NCBI GenBank assembly: GCA_944389505.1
Contig: CALXMP010000002.1
Location: forward strand, 186,001-250,000
From: an uncultured Spirochaetaceae bacterium
Lineage (GTDB): Bacteria; Spirochaetota; Spirochaetia; Sphaerochaetales; Sphaerochaetaceae
Direction: 5' to 3'
DNA: 64,000 nucleotides
Shown here: piece after piece, positions 8,401 through 16,669 of the stretch
Numbering within the stretch: position 1 is the stretch's first letter
Layout of the letters: each line of letters starts with the position of its first letter
The notes under the pieces: model-generated
What the model was told of the DNA's origin: nothing
Seen by the model: the letters and a program-made list of their open reading frames with translations, nothing else
Database searches by the model: none
Translations under genes and position numbers: made by a program

Positions 8401-9602
8401 AGAAAGCCATAGCTGTTCTTATAATCTCTTCTCTTGTTTTCTCCCTTTCAGCTGTCGCCAATCCTGGAACAGATTCCGCATATGCGGCTATAAAATCCCC
8501 ATTCGAGCTCTCTGATACACGTTTCTCAGCAATGGGAAGCGCGGGAATCGCGATACAGGAGGGAGTATCTGCGCTCTATCGCAACCCTGCAGGTCTTGCG
8601 GAGGGTAGCCTCGATATCGATCTGCCATCCATAACATTCACGATGTACAATCCAGCGAAGATACTCTCAAGCGGTGTAATCCAGGATCTTACATCAGGAG
8701 GTGATCAGGCGCTCAACAAGGGACTTGAGTTCCTTGAATCCCTCGGTGTCTACAACAAGCTTTTCCAGATGGATGCAAGCGCAGGATTCACTGCAAAGGG
8801 ATTCGGCTTCGGCTTTGCTATCCAGGATATAATCCATACATATAATGGAAGCGGAAGCTTCGCGGCATCATCATCGCTTCTCAATCAGATGAATGCCGTG
8901 CTCTCTCTTGGCTATGGCTACAGGTTCAATCTTCCTATGGACTACTCCATCGACGTAGGTCTTGCCATTAGATTCAACTATATCGCATTCACGAATACGA
9001 TAGGGGCAGGCAACGTTCTTGGCATGGTCTCTGGCGGTGAGGGCAACCCATTCGAGACAATTCTTCAGGAGACTCCGATGATGGCCGGATTCTCCATTCC
9101 TATAGATATCGGTGTGACAGCCAATATGCCTCTCGGCTTCTCTGTCAGCATCGCGGCGAGGAACATCAATGGAAGATACTATATGACTGCCATTGATTCC
9201 ATCTCAGAATGGTCAAGGAATCCGTTCGGATCCGGTTCCTCGAACAAGTTCACATTCGACTCCGACTGCCACCTAGATATAGGTGTTGCCTGGCAGTGGG
9301 ATGAGGCGTGGTGGTTCAAACCTACGATCGCGCTCGATTTCGTCGATCTCATCGGCTTCAAGGATGATACGTCATTCTCATTCAGAAGCTTCATGAAGCA
9401 TGTGAATATCGGGGCGGAGTTTGAGTTTGTCAATTCCATCGCACTTCGCGCAGGTCTTACAGGCGGCTACCTCTCGCTCGGTCTTGGCATCGATCTCCAT
9501 GTTCTCAGAGTCGACTGCTCGTACTACTGGCAGGAGCTGGGTGAGGTCGCAGGCGCAAAGGGAACCGACGCATTCGCCATCAATTTCAAACTTGGTTGGT
9601 AG
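8397..9602 (+). CDS. Outer-membrane beta-barrel protein, UPF0164/FadL-like family
   Basis: The 401-residue protein has a Sec signal peptide (KKAIAVLIISSLVFSLSAVA, cut after AVA or nearby). The segment after it, RFSAMGSAGIAIQEGVSALYRNPAGL, is typical of FadL-related and PorV-like barrels: a small-residue N-terminal hatch followed by N-P-A-G-L. The rest alternates polar and hydrophobic residues as in beta strands and ends INFKLGW, with a terminal aromatic residue suited to BAM recognition. Treponemes carry several UPF0164 paralogues of this kind, implicated in hydrophobic nutrient uptake. It is the second gene of a two-gene operon ending at a clear terminator. Confidence 0.8.
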   Translation: MKKAIAVLIISSLVFSLSAVANPGTDSAYAAIKSPFELSDTRFSAMGSAGIAIQEGVSALYRNPAGLAEGSLDIDLPSITFTMYNPAKILSSGVIQDLTSGGDQALNKGLEFLESLGVYNKLFQMDASAGFTAKGFGFGFAIQDIIHTYNGSGSFAASSSLLNQMNAVLSLGYGYRFNLPMDYSIDVGLAIRFNYIAFTNTIGAGNVLGMVSGGEGNPFETILQETPMMAGFSIPIDIGVTANMPLGFSVSIAARNINGRYYMTAIDSISEWSRNPFGSGSSNKFTFDSDCHLDIGVAWQWDEAWWFKPTIALDFVDLIGFKDDTSFSFRSFMKHVNIGAEFEFVNSIALRAGLTGGYLSLGLGIDLHVLRVDCSYYWQELGEVAGAKGTDAFAINFKLGW

Positions 9603-9624
9603 AGCAGTTTCTGCCATTGGGGAT

Positions 9625-9666
9625 AGGGACTTAGGAGCATTGCACGGCTTCCAAGTCCCTTTTTTC
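9625..9666 (+). terminator. Rho-independent terminator after the barrel gene
   Basis: AGGGACTT (9625-9632) pairs with AAGTCCCT (9653-9660), with some further pairing in the loop. A run of T residues follows to 9665. It lies 23 bases after the stop of the outer-membrane protein gene. Confidence 0.85.
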
Positions 9667-9704
9667 TTCTCTGAAAATACAGATTCTGCAGTATCTGTTT
9701 TCGT

Positions 9705-9733
9705 TTGACGCCTCCTGAAAGTCATCTTAGACT
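9705..9733 (+). promoter_or_regulatory. Putative sigma-70 promoter for hppA
   Basis: TTGACG (9705-9710) and TAGACT (9728-9733) are separated by 17 bases. The predicted start near 9740 gives a leader of about 45 bases before the hppA ATG. Confidence 0.6.
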
Positions 9734-9783
9734 GAGAATGTGATCCAGCGTGGCTGGATGTCCTCGCTGGAAAGGTGGTTCAA

Positions 9784-11859
9784 ATGGCTCTTTCAGCAGG
9801 TTTTTTCTACTTTCTTTCATTCGTTGCAGCGGCAATCGCATTCCTCTTCGCTCTCTATCTGTATCTCTGGGTCAAGAAGCAGAAGGTTGAGAACAGGAAG
9901 ATCATCGAGGTCTCAAAGCTCATAAGCGAGGGAGCTTCTGCTTTCATCAGCAGGGAATACAGGATACTTGCCATCTTCGCTGCTGTACTGGCCCTCATAA
10001 TCTTCATACTGCTTCCTGAGCCGATCTGGAAGGGGAATATCGGGGATAATATCTCCATGGCCATAGCCTATATAGCCGGTACGGTTCTCTCTGCAATCGC
10101 AGGCAAGATCGGCATCATGGTCGCTACATTATCGAACGGAAGGACTGCTGAGAGCGCGGAGACAGGTCTTAAGAATGCATTCCTCATCGGTTTCCGCGGA
10201 GGCGCTGTCATGGGACTCCTTGTAGTAGGATGTTCCCTTGCTGGCGTAGCCCTTGTTCTTATGGTATTCGGCGATGCCTCAATCATCCTGGGCTTCTCTT
10301 TCGGAGCAAGCTCCCTTGCTCTGTTTGCTAAGGCCGGAGGCGGAATATTCACAAAGACTGCTGATGTTGCGGCAGACCTTACAGGCAAGGTTGAGCTTGG
10401 GATCCCGGAGGATGATCCAAGAAATCCCGCTGTCATCGCTGATAATGTCGGTGATAATGTCGGTGACGTTGCAGGCATGGGTGCTGATCTCTTCGACTCG
10501 AATGTCGCAGCGACAGCCTCAGCGCTTGTCATAGCAAGCGGATTAGCCGACCCAGAGAATGCGATCAAGATGGTCTTCTGCTATATGATCCTGGGCCTTG
10601 TCTCATCGATGATCGGAATCGCGAATGCAAGGGTAGGCAAGAACGGAAGCCCGACAAGGGCACTGAATGCCTCGACATATACAACGACAGCTGTCTTCCT
10701 TGTCCTGACAGCAGCCGCGACGGCTCTCATCGATGGATTCTCATGGAGAGTGTGGGGCGCTTCATCTGTAGGACTTCTTGTCGGGGTAATAATAGGAATA
10801 ACGACCGATTACTTTACAGATGATACCAAGCCGATAGTCCAGCGCGTTGCAAAGGCATCGGCCTCTGGTCCTGCATTCACGGTTCTCTCAGGTACTGCAT
10901 ATGGCTTTGTATCGGCACTGCCTGCAATGGTTGGTATTGCGATATCAGCACTGGCAGCATACAAGCTCTGTGCGCCGATTGGCGATGGATATGCGCTCTT
11001 CGGCATATCGATGGCAGCTGTTGGAATGCTTTCAATCGTCGGCATGATCATCTCCAATGATGCATATGGTCCTATCGTCGATAACGCAAGAGGTCTTGCG
11101 GAGATGGGTGGACTAGGCGAGGAGACGATAAGGATAGCCGATGAGCTCGATAGCGCAGGCAATACGGTCAAGGCTGTCACAAAGGGCTTCTCGATTGGAG
11201 CTGCGGGACTTACGGTTATATCACTCCTGGGAGCATTCATGTCTGAGGCGAATGCAGTCCTCGCCGAGCGTGGCATGGAGCTTATCACAGGCTTCGATAT
11301 CATGGATCCGACCGTATTCTTCGGCGTGCTTATAGGATCTGCTATCCCAGCGCTCTTCTCGGCAATGCTCATCCTTGGAGTGGATAGGAACGCAGAGCGC
11401 ATGGTCTCTGAGATCCACCGCCAGTTCAATTCAATCCCTGGACTCAGAGAAGGCAATGCATCCCCTGATTACTCCCTCTGTATAGATATCGCGGCATCGG
11501 GAGCGCTTAAGGAGCTGATACCCGCAGGACTTGCAGCAATAATCGCAACATGCCTTGTTGGATTCATCGGAGGGCCAGAGGCAATTGGAGGATTCCTCCT
11601 TGGAAACATCGTATCCGGACTTCTCCTCGCGCTCTTCATGTCCAACGCAGGTGGTCTCTGGGATAACTCCAAGAAGTATGTCGAAGCTGGCAATGAAGGA
11701 GGGAAGGGCAGCAATGCGCATAAGGCCGCTGTCATCGGCGATACGGTAGGAGATCCCTATAAGGATACTGCAGGACCTTCCATCAACACGCAGATTACTG
11801 TCGTATCACTTGTTTCCTCTCTTCTTGTATCGCTCTTCGTATCATTCTCTATATTCTGA
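9784..11859 (+). CDS. hppA: Membrane proton-pumping inorganic pyrophosphatase
   Basis: This enzyme couples hydrolysis of pyrophosphate to ion export across the cytoplasmic membrane. The ATG at 9784 follows AGGTGG at a good distance and is preferred to a GTG at 9775. The 691-residue protein has about 15-16 hydrophobic helices. The substrate site is DDPRNPAVIADNVGDNVGD from about residue 209, and the second acidic site is GDTVGDPYKDTAGPSIN near the C-terminus. In the segment GNTVKAVTKG, lysine 463 occupies the position that is Ala in K+-dependent enzymes. By family knowledge this predicts a K+-independent, proton-pumping type rather than a Na+ pump. It is a single-gene unit with its own promoter. 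Confidence 0.96.
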   Translation: MALSAGFFYFLSFVAAAIAFLFALYLYLWVKKQKVENRKIIEVSKLISEGASAFISREYRILAIFAAVLALIIFILLPEPIWKGNIGDNISMAIAYIAGTVLSAIAGKIGIMVATLSNGRTAESAETGLKNAFLIGFRGGAVMGLLVVGCSLAGVALVLMVFGDASIILGFSFGASSLALFAKAGGGIFTKTADVAADLTGKVELGIPEDDPRNPAVIADNVGDNVGDVAGMGADLFDSNVAATASALVIASGLADPENAIKMVFCYMILGLVSSMIGIANARVGKNGSPTRALNASTYTTTAVFLVLTAAATALIDGFSWRVWGASSVGLLVGVIIGITTDYFTDDTKPIVQRVAKASASGPAFTVLSGTAYGFVSALPAMVGIAISALAAYKLCAPIGDGYALFGISMAAVGMLSIVGMIISNDAYGPIVDNARGLAEMGGLGEETIRIADELDSAGNTVKAVTKGFSIGAAGLTVISLLGAFMSEANAVLAERGMELITGFDIMDPTVFFGVLIGSAIPALFSAMLILGVDRNAERMVSEIHRQFNSIPGLREGNASPDYSLCIDIAASGALKELIPAGLAAIIATCLVGFIGGPEAIGGFLLGNIVSGLLLALFMSNAGGLWDNSKKYVEAGNEGGKGSNAHKAAVIGDTVGDPYKDTAGPSINTQITVVSLVSSLLVSLFVSFSIF

Positions 11860-11865
11860 TACAAA

Positions 11866-11889
11866 GGCTGCTGTTCTTCTGCAGCAGCC
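11866..11889 (+). terminator. Hairpin after hppA (no clear U tract)
   Basis: GGCTGCTG (11866-11873) pairs perfectly with CAGCAGCC (11882-11889) across an eight-base loop, six bases after the hppA stop. No T run follows, so it may protect the mRNA 3' end or act with the next hairpin rather than terminate alone. Confidence 0.45.
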
Positions 11890-11921
11890 AGATGGCTTAA
11901 CCGCTTGAGGAATGAAGCAAA

Positions 11922-11948
11922 ATCCCTCCTGGCATAACCGGGAGGGAT
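11922..11948. terminator. Hairpin between convergent hppA and TRAP genes, probable bidirectional terminator
   Basis: ATCCCTCCTGG and CCGGGAGGGAT form an 11-pair stem with one G-U pair in the plus-strand RNA, around the loop CATAA. On the minus strand the stem is followed by TTTTGC, and on the plus strand by a T-rich stretch after a few bases. It serves the end of the TRAP operon (minus) and backs up hppA (plus). Confidence 0.75.
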
Positions 11949-11971
11949 AGAAGTTCATTTTAGAATCTTTC

Positions 11972-13960
11972 TCAGAAGGATATTTTCAGTCCTTCCTTCT
12001 TTGCCATCATGCACTGGAATGCGATTGTTCCAGCAAGGATTGCAAAGCCGAGCAGGTCTGTGATAGTTCCAGGATAGACCATCATGAGACCACCGCAGGC
12101 AAGAAGCACGCGGAGCGGTATAGGAATGTTCCTGATGAAATATCCATTGAGCGCTGCAGCGATCGAGAAGATGCCAAGAAGCGATGTGATTACTATCTGG
12201 ACAACCTGGAATGCTGAATCAACGTCGATGAAGAGCATTGCAGGGCTGAGCGCGAAGATATACGGAACGATGAATGCCGCAATGGCAAGACGTGTCGCAT
12301 TGAGTCCTGTCTTCATCGGATTCGCCTTTGCAATAGCCGCACCTGCATATGCCGCAAGCGCAACCGGCGGCGTTATATCCGCAACGATGCCGAAGTAGAA
12401 TACGAAGAAGTGCGCTGCCATTGTCGCAACACCGAACGGCTCTCCGATGAGGATTGGGGCGCAGATCGATGCCATGATAAGGTAGTTCGCCGTAGTCGGA
12501 ACACCCATTCCGAGAATGATGCAGCAGACCATTGTGAAGAAGAGCGCGAGAATCAGGTGACCGCCTGAAAGAAGCTCGATAGCTCCCGCAAGCTTTCCTG
12601 CAAGGCCTGTAACGGTGATGCATCCCGAGATGATTCCCGCAAGTCCACATGCTACGACAACTGTAATCGATCCTCTTGCTCCGCCTTCGAATGCCTCACA
12701 GATCCTGGAGAATGTAAGGCGGTGGGTTGGATTGATCAGTCCGACAAGGATAGCGACTCCGATAGATATCGTTGCAGAGTATGCCATTGTGAACGTGTTG
12801 GTAGATACCAGGTATACAAGCGCGACGAGCGGTGCAAGGAGGTATATCTCCCTGACAAGCTCTCTCGGCTTCGGGAGCTCATCTTTTGGTATTCCCTTCA
12901 TGCCCATCTTCTTCGCTTCAAGATGAACCGCGATGTAGATGCCGGTGAAGTAGAGTACAGCAGGGAGTATTGCCATAAGCGCAATGCGTGCATATGGCTG
13001 TCCTGTATACTCAGCCATGAGGAATGCAGCTGCTCCCATGATAGGAGGCATTATCTGTCCACCGGTTGAGGCTGCGGCCTCTACAGCTGCTGCGAACTCA
13101 GGCCTGTATCCCATCTTCTTCATCATCGGGATCGTTATCGAGCCAGAGCCGACCGTGTTCGCAACTGATGAGCCTGATGCCATGCCCTCAAGCGCTGATG
13201 CAACGACCGCGACCTTCGCAGGGCCGCCTGTGAAGCGTCCTACAGCTGTGTTCGCAAAGCGTATGAAGAAGTCTGCGACACCAGTTCGTTCGAGGAATGC
13301 TCCGAAGATGATGAAGATCACGATGAATTTCGCACAGGTATTGACCGGTGTTCCGAAGATTCCATTAGTGGTGTAGAAGAGGGTTCTGACAACCTGGAAG
13401 AGATCCTGGCCAGAGGCGAATGTGTAGATCAGGAGCACACCTGCGACACAGAGAATCGGAAGTCCGACACATCTTCTGCAGAGCTCTACAAGTGCCAGTA
13501 TTCCTATGATTCCTATGATCATGTATGAGGGTCTTGCCATGATGCGGGCAGAGAGCCTGATGACATCCATTGCCCTGATTGCATAGTAGAAGTACGCACC
13601 CGACCCTAGGACCATGATGATAATATCATACCATGGTATGTGGTTCGGCCTCATGATTCCCTTCTTGACAGGGAATGTCAGGAATCCGAGGAGTACGATC
13701 ATACCGACGAAGATTGCAAGACGGCGCTCCGGGAGCGTTGTGAGGAAGATCGCATCGATGATGCAGTAGACAGCAAAAGCCGCCATTATGGCACCTACGA
13801 TGATCTTCGGGGTGCCTTCCCATATCCTCTGGTTAGACTCCCTGTCATACTTGCGCATCACAGCCTCGACATCGGCTGCTGTTCCCACGGAATCATCGTA
13901 TTCTTCAATGATTACCGTTTCCTTTTCCTTCTTCTTTCCATGTCCGATTAGTTTTGACAA
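11972..13960 (-). CDS. TRAP transporter permease, fused small and large subunits (TAXI type)
   Basis: The protein has 662 residues. After a charged cytoplasmic N-terminus of about 50 residues come four helices corresponding to the small DctQ-like subunit (about 50-190). The large DctM-like subunit follows, with about 12 helices (about 190-650). The large subunit carries GGQIMPPIMGAAAFLMAEYTG and, later, GMGVPTTANYLIMA and GIVADITPPVALAAYAGAAIA, conserved in TRAP fused permeases. Such permeases import organic acids using a Na+ or proton gradient. The substrate is unknown. It lies downstream of its TAXI binding protein; AAGGAG precedes the start. The intergenic hairpin between them may set their expression ratio. 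Confidence 0.94.
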   Translation of the reverse strand: MSKLIGHGKKKEKETVIIEEYDDSVGTAADVEAVMRKYDRESNQRIWEGTPKIIVGAIMAAFAVYCIIDAIFLTTLPERRLAIFVGMIVLLGFLTFPVKKGIMRPNHIPWYDIIIMVLGSGAYFYYAIRAMDVIRLSARIMARPSYMIIGIIGILALVELCRRCVGLPILCVAGVLLIYTFASGQDLFQVVRTLFYTTNGIFGTPVNTCAKFIVIFIIFGAFLERTGVADFFIRFANTAVGRFTGGPAKVAVVASALEGMASGSSVANTVGSGSITIPMMKKMGYRPEFAAAVEAAASTGGQIMPPIMGAAAFLMAEYTGQPYARIALMAILPAVLYFTGIYIAVHLEAKKMGMKGIPKDELPKPRELVREIYLLAPLVALVYLVSTNTFTMAYSATISIGVAILVGLINPTHRLTFSRICEAFEGGARGSITVVVACGLAGIISGCITVTGLAGKLAGAIELLSGGHLILALFFTMVCCIILGMGVPTTANYLIMASICAPILIGEPFGVATMAAHFFVFYFGIVADITPPVALAAYAGAAIAKANPMKTGLNATRLAIAAFIVPYIFALSPAMLFIDVDSAFQVVQIVITSLLGIFSIAAALNGYFIRNIPIPLRVLLACGGLMMVYPGTITDLLGFAILAGTIAFQCMMAKKEGLKISF

Positions 13961-13981
13961 TATTATTCTCCTTAAAAATCA

Positions 13982-14012
13982 GGAAAGGAGGCTGCATAGC
14001 AGTCTCCTCTCC
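13982..14012 (-). promoter_or_regulatory. Strong intercistronic hairpin between TRAP binding protein and permease
   Basis: A 14-position stem (13982-13995 with 13999-14012) contains one mismatch and one wobble around a three-base loop. Read on the minus strand it is followed by TCCTGATTTTT. This resembles a leaky terminator or a 3'-end protector that leaves more binding-protein mRNA than permease mRNA, a common arrangement in solute-binding-protein transporters. Confidence 0.6.
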
Positions 14013-14029
14013 TGTCTGCGAGGGAATGA

Positions 14030-14995
14030 TTATTTGACAGGAACTGTATATCCCTTCTCTGTAAAGTACTTTGCTGCACCCGGATGATAAGGAACAGTCG
14101 TGATGGATGCTGCGAAGTCGAGATCGAGCTCAGCGCCCTTTGCGTGTGCCTTTGTGATCTCTTCCTTATCCTCCATGATGGTTGAGATGATATTGTATGC
14201 ATCATCCTCAGAGACATCATTGCGTGCGATGATGACAGCGCCTACTGCGACAGTCTGGCAATCCTCATCCGTACCATAGACAGATGCTGCGATTGTGTTC
14301 GGGCTGTAGTATGGGGATGCCTCCATGAGGATATCCATATGCTCATCATCGATGGAGACAAGCTGTACATCCTGTGTGCTTGCAAGTGTTGAGATAGCGA
14401 CTGTAGGAGCGCCAGCTACGACGAATGCTGCATCAATCTTTCCATCCTGGAGAGAGTCAACGCTATCGCCGAAGCTCTGGTATGTCGGCTTGATATCATT
14501 CTCTGTAAGTCCATAAGCTGCAAGGATATCAAGAGCATTGTAGTAAACACCAGAACCTGATGATCCGATTGAAACAGCCTTGCCCTTGAGATCAGCGACA
14601 GTCTTGATGTTAGGATTGAGCGTTACAATCTGGACCTGCTCCATGTAAAGTGCACCGATTGTCGAGAAGCTATCGATCTTGCCTGTCTCAGCGAAGAGGT
14701 TCGTACCATTGTATGCATAGCTCATGACATCGGTCTGGACGAATCCGAGCTGATACCTGTTCATATCCATCATCTCGATGTTGTCCTGGCTTCCTGCGCT
14801 TACGACAGCTGTGACCTTCGTATCGGTCTCGCTGGAGACTCTCTGCGCGAGGACGTTTCCGAATCCATAGTATGTACCCTGGTCGCCGCCAGTACCGAAC
14901 ATGAGATTGCCAGAGGATTCGGATGAGCCGGATGCAATCAAAGGAACGGAGAGCGTCAGGATAAGAGCAAACAGAACTGCAATGGTCTTCTTCAT
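14030..14995 (-). CDS. TAXI-family TRAP transporter solute-binding protein
   Basis: The 321-residue protein starts with a signal peptide (KKTIAVLFALILTLSVPLIASG) and then the TAXI hallmark MFGTGGDQGTYYGFG. Further family blocks are AVVSAGSQDNIEMM, GKAVSIGSSGSGVYYNA and FVVAGAPTVAISTLA. It captures its ligand in the periplasm and hands it to the fused permease encoded next. The signal region has no cysteine, so it is not a standard lipoprotein; the sequence ASGSSESSG fits signal peptidase I cleavage instead. An AGGAGG site lies upstream of the ATG. The ligand of this family is often glutamate or other carboxylates, but nothing here identifies it. Confidence 0.93.
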   Translation of the reverse strand: MKKTIAVLFALILTLSVPLIASGSSESSGNLMFGTGGDQGTYYGFGNVLAQRVSSETDTKVTAVVSAGSQDNIEMMDMNRYQLGFVQTDVMSYAYNGTNLFAETGKIDSFSTIGALYMEQVQIVTLNPNIKTVADLKGKAVSIGSSGSGVYYNALDILAAYGLTENDIKPTYQSFGDSVDSLQDGKIDAAFVVAGAPTVAISTLASTQDVQLVSIDDEHMDILMEASPYYSPNTIAASVYGTDEDCQTVAVGAVIIARNDVSEDDAYNIISTIMEDKEEITKAHAKGAELDLDFAASITTVPYHPGAAKYFTEKGYTVPVK

Positions 14996-15006
14996 ATGAA
15001 CCTCCT

Positions 15007-15025
15007 AAAGAGGACAGGCCTCTTT
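15007..15025 (-). promoter_or_regulatory. Small hairpin just upstream of the TAXI gene ribosome-binding site
   Basis: AAAGAGG (15007-15013) pairs with CCTCTTT (15019-15025) around five bases. On the minus-strand transcript its 3' arm runs up to the AGGAGG site, so it could influence ribosome access. The function is inferred from position only. Confidence 0.35.
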
Positions 15026-15048
15026 TTCTGATTTTTCAAAGCTATATA

Positions 15049-15082
15049 GTTATATATTCAGATATTAGATTCTGAATATATA
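15049..15082 (-). promoter_or_regulatory. TRAP operon promoter overlaid by a long palindromic operator
   Basis: A perfect 12-base inverted repeat has arms at 15051-15062 and 15071-15082 with an 8-base spacer. It sits exactly on a minus-strand promoter: TTCAGA (15071-15076), 16 bases, then TATAAC (15049-15054). A dimeric repressor bound there would block RNA polymerase. The regulator is unknown and no regulator gene is adjacent. Confidence 0.6.
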
Positions 15083-15136
15083 TGTTAAGCTTCTGTTACA
15101 TCGTCCGGGAATAGGGAAGTTTTGTCAATAGATTCC

Positions 15137-15176
15137 AAAACTGAATTGAATAATAATTCGATTATTATGCAGTTTT
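15137..15176 (-). terminator. Terminator after brnQ
   Basis: AAAACTG (15137-15143) pairs with CAGTTTT (15170-15176), and inside it ATAATAAT (15150-15157) pairs with ATTATTAT (15161-15168). On the minus strand the stem ends in TTTT. It lies 12 bases beyond the brnQ stop. Confidence 0.65.
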
Positions 15177-15187
15177 TGATATGTTTT

Positions 15188-16450
15188 TTACATATCTTTG
15201 CATTTTGAATCCTTTACGAGCATCCCGATCAGTGCGCCAATGACAGCAGGAAGCACCCAGCTGAATCCTGTTCCTGACAGCGGCAGGACTCTCATTCCCG
15301 CAGTCTCCATGACGGACACGGTTGCAGCTGCGATGACCGCGATTCTTGTGCTCCACAGCGTGAACGGCTTTGGAAGGAATGCTGATACGATCAATACGAT
15401 CACTATCGGGTACAGGAGCGACAGCACAGGGGAGGACAGGGAGATAATGAGATTCAGCCCTATGTTCGAGACTATTGCGGAGAAGAGGGCGAAGACAATC
15501 ACCAATGTCCTGTATCCGACTTCAGGGAAGAGCTTGGAGAAGTACTCGCCGCATGATGAGAGAAGTCCTATGCACGTGTTAAGGCAGGCTGCGATGAATA
15601 CAGCCGCAAGAAGCACGAGTCCTGTGCGTCCGAATGCATGGAGCGCTGCAGAGGAGAGCACGGAGGCACCGTTGTCTGCTATGAGGCCATGGCTTCCTGA
15701 AAATCTTCCGATCATGGCAATTGCAAGGTAGACAACAAGGAGCATTGCTCCAGCAAGCACACCTCCGATTGCCTCGATATGCCTGCATTCCTTCTTGCTG
15801 CTGTAACCAAGCTCCCTTATATTCAGCGCAACGATGATGCCGAATACAAGGGCTGCGATTGCATCCATTGTCTGATAGCCATCGATGAGGCCCGTTGCAA
15901 GTGGTGCATTCTGGTAGCGGAGGACTGCAGGGAATGATACCGATCCCATTCCTTCGGAGAAGCATCCGATTGAGAGGATTGCGATCAGGATAAGCAGAAG
16001 AGGGCAGGTTATCCTTCCAAGGACCTTCGTCAGCTTCTCAGGTTTCATCGCTATAGCGGAGGCAACAGCGAAGAAAACAGCTGAATAGATTATCGAGAGC
16101 ATCCTTGAGTCATTGCCGATGGCCATCGCTGCCATCTCAAAGCTTGCAGATGCCGTACGTGGAATCGCAAGACATGGACCTATGGCAAGGTATATCGCTA
16201 TCGTGAATGCCCTTCCGAATGCAGGGTGGATCCTTGAGGAGAGATTCTCAAGCCCATCGGTTCTCTCCACAGCCATAAGCCCGATGACAGGTAGTCCTAT
16301 AGCAGTGATTGCGAATCCTATGAAAGCAGGAACGAAGTGCTCTCCTGCCTCAATGGCCAGAAACGGAGGAAAGATGAGATTCCCTGCTCCGAAGAACATC
16401 GAGAATATGGTAAGCGGTATCAGAATGCGTCTTTTATCCATTGAAGCCAT
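15188..16450 (-). CDS. brnQ: Branched-chain amino acid carrier BrnQ (LIVCS family)
   Basis: BrnQ imports leucine, isoleucine and valine with Na+ or protons. The 420-residue protein has about 12 hydrophobic helices and the family N-terminus MFFGAGNLIFPPFLA. Further blocks such as GPCLAIPRTASASFE and GYQTMDAIAALVFG are typical. The first ATG (16448-16450) has no Shine-Dalgarno, but TAGAAT (16457-16462) ends six bases before it, so a leaderless mRNA starting at the ATG is likely. A second in-frame ATG at 16441 also lacks a Shine-Dalgarno. It stands alone between two terminators. Confidence 0.92.
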   Translation of the reverse strand: MASMDKRRILIPLTIFSMFFGAGNLIFPPFLAIEAGEHFVPAFIGFAITAIGLPVIGLMAVERTDGLENLSSRIHPAFGRAFTIAIYLAIGPCLAIPRTASASFEMAAMAIGNDSRMLSIIYSAVFFAVASAIAMKPEKLTKVLGRITCPLLLILIAILSIGCFSEGMGSVSFPAVLRYQNAPLATGLIDGYQTMDAIAALVFGIIVALNIRELGYSSKKECRHIEAIGGVLAGAMLLVVYLAIAMIGRFSGSHGLIADNGASVLSSAALHAFGRTGLVLLAAVFIAACLNTCIGLLSSCGEYFSKLFPEVGYRTLVIVFALFSAIVSNIGLNLIISLSSPVLSLLYPIVIVLIVSAFLPKPFTLWSTRIAVIAAATVSVMETAGMRVLPLSGTGFSWVLPAVIGALIGMLVKDSKCKDM

Positions 16451-16456
16451 ATAAAG

Positions 16457-16462
16457 ATTCTA
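16457..16462 (-). promoter_or_regulatory. -10 hexamer of a probable leaderless brnQ promoter
   Basis: TAGAAT on the minus strand matches five of six consensus bases and ends six bases before the brnQ ATG. No good -35 is seen at 17 bases, so the call rests on the -10 and the lack of a Shine-Dalgarno. Confidence 0.4.
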
Positions 16463-16625
16463 CAGCAGGGAAGACGTAAAAGAAATAAGGAGTTAGAATG
16501 CGGGTATGTGCAGTGATGACCGTAATGAAAAGTCCTCCGATGAATCCAGAAGCTCTGCCTGGTCCCCCGATGATGATATCGTCCTGGAATGGGCTGGAAG
16601 GGCAGAGGGGATATCTGAAGAGCAA

Positions 16626-16656
16626 TGAAAAGCTTCCCCGCATGATGCCAGGAAGC
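16626..16656 (-). terminator. Terminator after argG
   Basis: On the minus strand GCTTCC (16651-16656 on plus) pairs with GGAAGC (16632-16637), followed by TTTTC. It lies 13 bases past the argG stop. Confidence 0.6.
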
Positions 16657-16669
16657 CTGTCTGTTTGAT

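Noticed and set aside
16498-16668. Plus-strand frame of 56 codons with AAGGAG upstream, between brnQ and argG
   Set aside because: Methionine-rich with no recognisable features, overlaps the argG terminator, and a competing minus-strand frame fills the same space. Too weak to list as a gene.
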